From Spirochaetales bacterium (lineage in GTDB: Bacteria; Spirochaetota; Spirochaetia; DSM-27196; PWMO01): a DNA stretch of 13,031 nt. Where the stretch lies: positions 1 to 13,031 of the forward strand of contig SLTF01000287.1 in NCBI GenBank assembly GCA_007130025.1. Reading direction: 5' to 3'. The position numbers and the translations under genes are program-made. The notes beneath the pieces are model-generated. The model worked only from the letters and a program-made list of their open reading frames with translations, was not told the origin of the DNA and ran no database searches. Within the stretch, counting starts at the first letter, position 1. Each line of letters opens with the position of its first letter. This document shows positions 7,769-13,031 of the stretch, in pieces.

Positions 7769-8869
7769 ATGAAATCGTCCAAGACCAAGACCATCGGCAT
7801 ACTGACCAGCGGCGGTGACTGCCCGGGACTCAACGCGGTCATCCGCGGCGTTGCCAAGGCAGCGATCGGCCGGTACGGAATCAACGTGATTGGTATTCAA
7901 GACGGATTCCGGGGGCTGGTGGAGAATCGCACGGTGGTTCTGGACGACAAGAACCTCAGTGGTATTCTCACCGCCGGGGGAACAATCCTGGGCACCAGTC
8001 GAGACAAGCCGCACAAGATGCCGATGGGCGGCCAGAAGATGGACATGACCCAGGTTGCGGCCGAGAACTGCCGCAAGCTGCAGCTCGACTGCCTGGTCTG
8101 CCTCGGCGGCGGGGGAACCCAGAAGAACGCCCTCCACCTGCATCGCGAAGGCGGGATACCCGTTCTGACCCTTCCCAAAACCATCGACAACGACGTGGCC
8201 GAAACCGACATCTGTTTTGGGTTTGACACCGCCATGGGAATCGCAACCGAGGCGATCGACCGTCTTCACACCACCGCGACAAGCCACCATCGGATCATCA
8301 TCTGTGAAATCATGGGGCATAACTCCGGGTGGCTCACGCTAGGCGCGGGCGTTGCCGGAGGCGCCGACGTCATCCTGATTCCGGAGATTCCCTACCAGAT
8401 CGAAACCGTTGCCGCCCACCTCCATGACCGCCGCCGCACCGGGAAGCGTTTTTCCATCATCGCCGTGGCCGAGGGCGCTCCCTCCCAGACCATGCTCAAG
8501 CAGGCGGAGAAGGCCAGGAAGGACGACAAGAAGAGTGATCCCATGGAGGGGCTGCACGAGGGCGATACCGCAGCCAATCTTTCCGAGGAACTGACCACGC
8601 TCACCGGCTTCGAAACCCGCCTCACCACCCTCGGCCACGTACAGCGCGGCGGGATTCCCTCGGCAACCGATCGGCTCCTGTGCACTCTGATGGGAACCGC
8701 GGCGGCCGAACTGCTCGCTAAAGGAACGTACAACGTGATGGTCGCGCTCAAGGGCGACCGGTGCGTGCCGGTGCCGCTGGAAGATGTCGCCGGCAAGAAA
8801 CGGAACGTTCCACCGGACCACGCCTGGATTCAGGCGGCGCGCCTGGTCGGAACCTGCATGGGTGACTGA
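7769..8869 (+). CDS. pfkA: 6-phosphofructokinase
   Basis: A 366-residue enzyme of the PfkA fold that phosphorylates fructose 6-phosphate to fructose 1,6-bisphosphate in glycolysis, in the cytoplasm. AAGGAG at 7757-7762 stands 6 bases before the ATG. Recognisable blocks are GILTSGGDCPGLNAVIRG (10-27), PKTIDND (136-142, catalytic base D140), EIMGHNSGW (180-188) and GHVQRGG (289-295). The donor-site loop reads GGGGT at 113-117, where the E. coli enzyme has GGDGS. The residue equal to E. coli Asp103 is Gly (G115), while the Gly104 equivalent (G116) is kept. Asp at position 104 would mark pyrophosphate use, so ATP is favoured. K137, in place of E. coli Gly124, is typical of the mixed-substrate and PPi-type groups, so the donor is not settled. 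A Lys/Asp-rich insert at about 245-262 lengthens it beyond the 320 residues of E. coli PfkA. The family call is secure; the symbol is by family. Confidence 0.93.
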   Translation: MKSSKTKTIGILTSGGDCPGLNAVIRGVAKAAIGRYGINVIGIQDGFRGLVENRTVVLDDKNLSGILTAGGTILGTSRDKPHKMPMGGQKMDMTQVAAENCRKLQLDCLVCLGGGGTQKNALHLHREGGIPVLTLPKTIDNDVAETDICFGFDTAMGIATEAIDRLHTTATSHHRIIICEIMGHNSGWLTLGAGVAGGADVILIPEIPYQIETVAAHLHDRRRTGKRFSIIAVAEGAPSQTMLKQAEKARKDDKKSDPMEGLHEGDTAANLSEELTTLTGFETRLTTLGHVQRGGIPSATDRLLCTLMGTAAAELLAKGTYNVMVALKGDRCVPVPLEDVAGKKRNVPPDHAWIQAARLVGTCMGD

Positions 8870-8895
8870 GTCGCGATGTCGGTTGCGACTCAGTC
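8864..8895. terminator. Perfect 11-bp inverted repeat between convergent genes, candidate bidirectional terminator
   Basis: GACTGAGTCGC (8864-8874) and GCGACTCAGTC (8885-8895) are exact reverse complements around a 10-base loop. The stop codon of phosphofructokinase (TGA, 8867-8869) lies in one arm and that of the transglutaminase/TPR gene (8890-8892) in the other. Neither side is followed by a run of T, so if it ends transcription it is not a textbook intrinsic terminator. It could instead stabilise both mRNA 3' ends. Confidence 0.6.
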
Positions 8896-11778
8896 GCGCT
8901 CCCACGCGGTGATCGGTTCGCTCTGGGCGGCCGCGGCACGCGCGTCTCCCCCCGGTACGGCCAGGTAGCTGTACCGTTGCGCCAGATCCGGGTCGATGAG
9001 ACGAAGCGCATCGATGGCGGTTCGCGCATCTTCGTTCTGCCCCAATCCCTGGAGTGCCTGGGCGCGGATCAAGTGGGCTGCCGCCGAACGGGGGCGCAGG
9101 CGCTGGGCGGTCTCGGCAGAGCGAAGCGCCAGGGTGAGATTTCCCTGCAGCAGAGCCAGGTTCCCCAGATTCAGATGCGCCGGCGCAAAGTCCGGCGAGC
9201 CGGCGATAACCGCGCGAAACGCGGTATCCGCCTGTTCCAGGTTTCCTGATCGTGCGTGGAGTACGCCGATCTGGTTTCGCAGCCGGGCTGCGGTGCGGGA
9301 ATCGGCGGCTGATGCGGCGGTTTCCAGATCAGCCAGTGCACGATCGTACAGCAGGTGGGTCAGCGCCTCGCTCTGTGCGCGCAGGCGTGCGATGGTTTGC
9401 GTTCCATCGGGAAGCGCGACTTCAAACGACGCCGGGGGAAGGGGAATCGCAGGAAATCGCTCGCGCTCGCGGGCAAAGGGCAGAAATTCCACCACCTCGC
9501 CGTATGTGTGTACCAGTCGCGACGCCTCGACCCACGCGGCAAGAAACCCGCGATCCAGAATCGTGGTCTCGATCGGCAACCAGAGAGAACCCTCGTGATC
9601 GATCACCGCCCGATCGGAAGCCTCGTAGAGCCAGCGGTTGGTGGTGGGCTCTCCGGTATCAAACGCCAGAAAGACGTGGCCCGGCGAGGTCATGATGGCG
9701 GTGGGAATTCCTGCCGCCTCGAAGAGCGCCGCCAGAAGCGCGGTGGTGTCGTCGCAGTCACCCACGCGCAGACGCAGCGTGGTACGAGGAAGCCGCACGG
9801 TGTCAATCCGGCCGGTCCGACCGAAGACCTCGGTGAACGGCGAGTTGGGGTCTTCGACATACCGGATGCCAAACTCCCCGACGGTGTCGGCAATTACGGC
9901 GGCCCTCGCGGCGCGCGCCGAGAGAAACGCAGGCACGTACCCGGCTCCGCGGCGAACCGCCTCCAGTGCAAATCCGGCAACCAGCTCATCGTTGGGCGTA
10001 ATGAACGAGGCGAGCTTCCCGGAGTCATCCCAGTAGAGGGCGCTGTTGCGACGGATGGTGACCGCGCGGTTCAGCGTCGTGGTGTGGTCGGTTCCGTTGC
10101 TCCGAAAGTGGAGCTCAAGGTTGATGGCCACCGGAAGGTCTTCCTGCAGCTGCAGCACCTCCGGGGCCAGCAGAAGATGAACAGGAATCTCGGCACTCTC
10201 TCCCGGCGCCAGTGCATCCGAGGACGGCACTCCCGATACGCGATCGGCAAACCGCATCGAGCCCGACAGGCGAAGCCCATCGATCGGCGCATCATGCTCG
10301 TTGCGCACGGTGATGCTTCCCGCGGGGTTACTCTGGTAGTGGCGGATGAGGGCCGGGAAGACGTCCGAGAGATCCGCGGATACCACCCGAGGCGCGGGCG
10401 GCGACCGCCGGGGCCGCGACGCATCCTCAAACGCGCGGCGAAGATCCTCGAGTTCGCGGCGCACCCCATTCTGCACCTGGGGATTGCCCGAAAGCCGGGC
10501 GACTGCCTGCTCGAAGAGCTGCACCGTGACGGTGTAGACCGGCCGAGCTGATTCCACGCCCAGGGTGCGCAGCAACTCTTCCGTTCGTCGCGCACCCTGC
10601 CTCGCTTGCCCGGCCAGAATCTCCCCCTCGGCGGCGGCGAGTGCTCGTTCGGCCTCGTGGTCAAAGGGGTCGATATCCAGCACACTTCGCCACGCTTCCG
10701 CCGCCAGCGCGGCGGCGCCGGCCTCCTGATAGAGGAGGGCCTTCTGGAGGTGGGGTTGCGGGTCGTTGGGGTTCTCGGCGATCCGACGGTTCAGTGAAAG
10801 GATCGCTGCGTCAAAGGGGGACGGTTCCTGGTGCGTTGGATCGATCAGTCGGATGATTCTCTGCCCGCTGATGGTGAGCAGGTAGATGTAGCCGCGGGCG
10901 GGATCAAGGGCCAGGGTATGCATGGTCATGAATCCGCCCGAGAGTGGGGGTGGAAGCTGCGTGATCTGCCACCGCAGGGCACCGTCCCGGTCAAAGCGGA
11001 ACAGCCCTTGCGTAGAGAGAACGACAAACTCGCCGTCGGGCAGCGCGCGAATTGCGCGCACGGCGCCACGCTGATCGCCGGGGAGTGCAGGGGTGATGGC
11101 GCCGATCCGTTCGCCCGCCGTGGTGAAGACCATGATGCTCCCGGTCATGATGTCCCAGACCCAGAGCGTGTTCTCCGGCCCGGCGGTGGCAACGTGGACG
11201 TAGGCGTGTTCATTGGTGAAAATATTGATCGGTGTACTGGTGCGACCCGCCGCACCGGAGCGCCCCTCCACGCGGACCGCGCGCCGGCTGGTTGCATCCA
11301 CCACCAGGAGGGATCCGTCGGCGGACGCAACAAAGGTTGAGGGGATGTCGATGCCGGTCTGAATGCGCTGATGGCGGGGCAGCCCCGGCCGAATGACAAA
11401 GACCTGACCTCCGGTTGCGGTACGCGCGAACAGCGTTCCCGCCTCGGTAACCGTAACGTCGTAGGCATATGCGATGCGCTCATCGGTGAAGAGCTCCCGG
11501 CCCGGCTTGCCGAGCTCCCGGTAGAGCGGGTCGAGCTCCACGGCCGCAACCGCCGCGGCCACCACCAGGGTGCCGTCGGGCTTGACGGCAACCGAGGTGG
11601 GAACCATCGGCGCGGAATACCCGAGGTCAACCGACGAGATCATCCGTCCGGTGAGCTCATCCAGAAAGAGCGGCCCCGCGCTGGTCTGCGTAACCGCGTT
11701 TCCGGCCGCGATCAGCAGGATGCAGCAGAGCAGGACGAGACGAGGAGCAAGCGGTTTGGCCGGCCGGCGGATGGTCAC
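8890..11778 (-). CDS. Exported transglutaminase-like protein with propeller-like N-terminus and TPR repeats
   Basis: A 962-residue protein starting at GTG 11778. A basic n-region (RRPAKPLAPR) and hydrophobic core give a signal peptide, probably cut near residue 34, so it should act outside the cytoplasm. Residues 45-315 hold repeats of propeller or NHL type (VKPDGTLVVAA, ASADGSLLVVD, ALPDGEFVVLS). Residues 325-385 look like TPR helices, and about 485-575 like an Ig-type beta domain. A transglutaminase-like domain follows with VGDCDD (C675) and GHVFLAFD (H701), the probable catalytic Cys and His; the acidic partner may be D722. The C-terminal 830-935 is TPR (NQIGVLHARSGNLEQADTAF, then HLNLGNLALLQGN). 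Such domains can act as proteases, peptide crosslinkers or amidases, so the reaction is unknown. It begins 9 bases after the amidohydrolase stop, and GGGAGG at the end of that gene may aid its translation, although it is about 14 bases from the GTG. Confidence 0.85.
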   Translation of the reverse strand: MTIRRPAKPLAPRLVLLCCILLIAAGNAVTQTSAGPLFLDELTGRMISSVDLGYSAPMVPTSVAVKPDGTLVVAAAVAAVELDPLYRELGKPGRELFTDERIAYAYDVTVTEAGTLFARTATGGQVFVIRPGLPRHQRIQTGIDIPSTFVASADGSLLVVDATSRRAVRVEGRSGAAGRTSTPINIFTNEHAYVHVATAGPENTLWVWDIMTGSIMVFTTAGERIGAITPALPGDQRGAVRAIRALPDGEFVVLSTQGLFRFDRDGALRWQITQLPPPLSGGFMTMHTLALDPARGYIYLLTISGQRIIRLIDPTHQEPSPFDAAILSLNRRIAENPNDPQPHLQKALLYQEAGAAALAAEAWRSVLDIDPFDHEAERALAAAEGEILAGQARQGARRTEELLRTLGVESARPVYTVTVQLFEQAVARLSGNPQVQNGVRRELEDLRRAFEDASRPRRSPPAPRVVSADLSDVFPALIRHYQSNPAGSITVRNEHDAPIDGLRLSGSMRFADRVSGVPSSDALAPGESAEIPVHLLLAPEVLQLQEDLPVAINLELHFRSNGTDHTTTLNRAVTIRRNSALYWDDSGKLASFITPNDELVAGFALEAVRRGAGYVPAFLSARAARAAVIADTVGEFGIRYVEDPNSPFTEVFGRTGRIDTVRLPRTTLRLRVGDCDDTTALLAALFEAAGIPTAIMTSPGHVFLAFDTGEPTTNRWLYEASDRAVIDHEGSLWLPIETTILDRGFLAAWVEASRLVHTYGEVVEFLPFARERERFPAIPLPPASFEVALPDGTQTIARLRAQSEALTHLLYDRALADLETAASAADSRTAARLRNQIGVLHARSGNLEQADTAFRAVIAGSPDFAPAHLNLGNLALLQGNLTLALRSAETAQRLRPRSAAAHLIRAQALQGLGQNEDARTAIDALRLIDPDLAQRYSYLAVPGGDARAAAAQSEPITAWERD

Positions 11779-11787
11779 ACTGAGACT

Positions 11788-12807
11788 CTATCCCTCCCGG
11801 CCCCGGGTTTCAAGGTTGAGCCAGCGCACCGCGTTTCCGCCAAGCATCGCCGTCGCCGCGGTCTCGTCGCGAGCGGCACCGGCGATCGCTGCACGGATGC
11901 GGTCGGGATCGGCGATGCCGAAAGGGTGATCGGTGCCAAATGCGATGTGGTCTGCCGACGCCGTTGCCATGGTCAGTTTCAGCACGTCGGGATCGTACAC
12001 CACCGCATCATAATAGAACATGCGCAGGTACTCGGGAATCGAGCGCTGCATCATGCGGCGCGAGTGGGCGTCGACGCTCGTGCAGGTGTCGAGTCTGCCC
12101 GCAAGGTAGGGCAGGGTGCCGCCGCCGTGCGCGAGCATGATGCGCAGATCCGGAAACCGATCGAGAACGCCGGAGAGAATCAGCCGTACGGCAGCGGCGG
12201 TGGTCTCAAACGGAAAGCCCAGCGCGAGGGCCGGCGCGTGGCCGAAGCCGGTGAGCCACTCGTAGCCGACCGTGTAGTGAGGGTGGAGAAACACCCAGAG
12301 CTGGTTTCGCCGAATAGCGTCCCACACCGGATCGAGGTCGGGGTTGTCCAGGAACCCTCCATTCGGACGCGTCCCCACGACGACGCCGTGAACGTGAGAG
12401 AACTTCGCAATTCGCTCGATCTCCGCGACCGCGCCCTCGACGGACTGCATCGGCACGACGCCAAAGGATTCGAAGCGCGGCTGCTGCTCGCAGGTCTGCT
12501 GCAGCTCGTCGTTCAGACGGACCGCCCACTCGCGCGCCTCGCCCGGCTCAAAGGGGTCGAGCCAGGGATTTCCGATGCTGATGACCGCGCGGTCAATGCC
12601 ATGCTGGTTCATCCAGGCGATCTTCTCGTCCAGATCGAAAAATGAGGGAGTGATGGGGCGGGTTGCGCCGAGCAGCTGTTCTTCATCGGGAAAAATCACG
12701 AAATGGTCTCCGTCTGGACGGCGATCAACCCGTGGCACACCGGTTCGACCAACCAGCGCCTCCAGGTAGGCCCGCGGATACCCATGGGTGTGCATGTCAA
12801 TGGTCAT
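11788..12807 (-). CDS. Metal-dependent amidohydrolase (Amidohydro_2, ACMSD-like)
   Basis: A 339-residue cytoplasmic TIM-barrel enzyme of the amidohydrolase superfamily, in the branch that includes aminocarboxymuconate-semialdehyde decarboxylase and resorcylate decarboxylases. AAGGAG stands 6 bases before the ATG at 12807. Expected metal and catalytic residues are all visible: DMHTHGYP (H6, H8), FLHPHY (H175), LAHGGGTLPYLAGRLD (H227) and FGTDHPFG (D293). Length fits the family. Members decarboxylate or hydrolyse aromatic and related acids; the substrate cannot be read from sequence, and neighbouring catabolic genes that might tell are absent. It is the first gene of a likely two-gene operon with the transglutaminase/TPR gene, an unusual pairing of a soluble enzyme with an exported protein. 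No convincing sigma-70 promoter was found in front of it. Confidence 0.9.
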   Translation of the reverse strand: MTIDMHTHGYPRAYLEALVGRTGVPRVDRRPDGDHFVIFPDEEQLLGATRPITPSFFDLDEKIAWMNQHGIDRAVISIGNPWLDPFEPGEAREWAVRLNDELQQTCEQQPRFESFGVVPMQSVEGAVAEIERIAKFSHVHGVVVGTRPNGGFLDNPDLDPVWDAIRRNQLWVFLHPHYTVGYEWLTGFGHAPALALGFPFETTAAAVRLILSGVLDRFPDLRIMLAHGGGTLPYLAGRLDTCTSVDAHSRRMMQRSIPEYLRMFYYDAVVYDPDVLKLTMATASADHIAFGTDHPFGIADPDRIRAAIAGAARDETAATAMLGGNAVRWLNLETRGREG

Positions 12808-12856
12808 GGACAGCTCCTTACGAAATGGTACTTTGGAACGTAAAATGCAACAAATT

Positions 12857-12868
12857 CGTATGAATACG
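12857..12868. repeat. Inverted repeat CGTAT-GA-ATACG in the divergent intergenic region
   Basis: A perfect 5-2-5 symmetric site with partly symmetric flanks (TTCGTATGAATACGGAA). It lies 50 bases upstream of the amidohydrolase start and about 145 bases upstream of the predicted start point of the rightward sigma-54 promoter. That distance suits an enhancer-binding protein site, and the site could equally serve the amidohydrolase gene. No second copy was seen. Confidence 0.4.
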
Positions 12869-12981
12869 GAACGAAGGAGTAGGTATCGCGCAGTGGTGAC
12901 GGATGAAACATTCGCGATGCCGGGTTGCTAATTCTCTTTCCTTCATCGAATTACCTCACAATTCAGAAACGGACACCGCGT

Positions 12982-12997
12982 TGGCACCGAAGTTGCT
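12982..12997 (+). promoter_or_regulatory. Sigma-54 (RpoN) promoter pointing out of the window
   Basis: The sequence TGGCACCGAAGTTGCT fits the sigma-54 consensus TGGCAC-N5-TTGCW exactly. The invariant GG (12983-12984) and GC (12995-12996) are 10 bases apart, the canonical -24/-12 spacing. Transcription would start near 13008, heading right, so the controlled gene begins beyond base 13031. Such promoters need RpoN and an ATP-driven activator bound upstream. The remaining bases of 12808-13031 show only a 28-codon reading frame (12845-12931) without a good ribosome binding site, which I do not call. Confidence 0.7.
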
Positions 12998-13031
12998 ATA
13001 TCACAATCGACGAAAAAACGTAAGTGGTAAC

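Noticed and set aside
9355..10551. Plus-strand reading frame of 398 codons opposite the transglutaminase/TPR gene
   Set aside because: It overlaps the catalytic C675/H701 region of the real gene antisense and is rich in Arg and Gly without motifs.
11371..12645. Plus-strand reading frame of 424 codons spanning both genes of the amidohydrolase operon
   Set aside because: It crosses a tight operon junction on the opposite strand, and both minus-strand genes have strong motifs. It is a GC-driven shadow frame.
12825..12853. TTGTTG-17-TACCAT as a promoter for the amidohydrolase gene
   Set aside because: The match is weak, and its transcript would start inside the ribosome binding site of the gene.
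12845..12931. 28-codon frame rightward from ATG 12845
   Set aside because: It has no ribosome binding site at good spacing, no recognisable peptide, and it overlaps the symmetric control site.

Overview
The window is GC-rich bacterial chromosome with six complete protein genes, packed tightly and alternating in strand. Coding sequence fills nearly everything. The only gaps are the two window edges, a 68-base gap before the sensor kinase, a 129-base divergent promoter region and a 20-base convergent gap. I see no tRNA, rRNA, CRISPR array, insertion sequence or phage gene. Three products have export signals (a DUF4139 protein, a periplasmic-sensor kinase and a transglutaminase/TPR protein), which fits a Gram-negative-type envelope. 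The taxon cannot be fixed from this sequence; a GC-rich spirochaete is only a hunch.

Layout, left to right. (1) 71-2083 (+) is an exported DUF4139 protein with a C-terminal coiled coil. (2) 2058-5405 (-) is a large sensor histidine kinase with a periplasmic two-component-regulator propeller and a Y_Y_Y domain. Its 3' end overlaps that of gene 1 by 26 bases. (3) 5474-7639 (-) is a CoA-disulfide reductase/NADH oxidase-type flavoprotein carrying two C-terminal rhodanese domains. (4) 7769-8869 (+) is a 6-phosphofructokinase, divergent from gene 3. (5) 8890-11778 (-) is an exported protein combining a propeller-like region, TPR-like helices, a transglutaminase-like domain and a TPR tail. (6) 11788-12807 (-) is a metal-dependent amidohydrolase of the ACMSD-like class, 9 bases upstream of gene 5 and probably in one operon with it. 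Beyond gene 6 lies a near-perfect sigma-54 promoter firing rightward out of the window.

How the genes fit together. Genes 3 and 4 share an AT-rich divergent control region containing symmetric sites; the largest lies across the predicted promoter of the flavoprotein gene. The flavoprotein should reduce CoA-disulfide or persulfide-type substrates with NAD(P)H, and its rhodanese domains suggest sulfane-sulfur handling. The kinase gene has its own extended -10 promoter within a long inverted repeat; no response regulator is present in the window. Genes 4 and 5 converge on a perfect 11-bp inverted repeat that holds both stop codons. None of this amounts to a clearly new system. The most unusual points are the double-rhodanese flavoprotein, the altered nucleotide-site motif of the phosphofructokinase, the multi-domain transglutaminase protein and the three symmetric regulatory elements.
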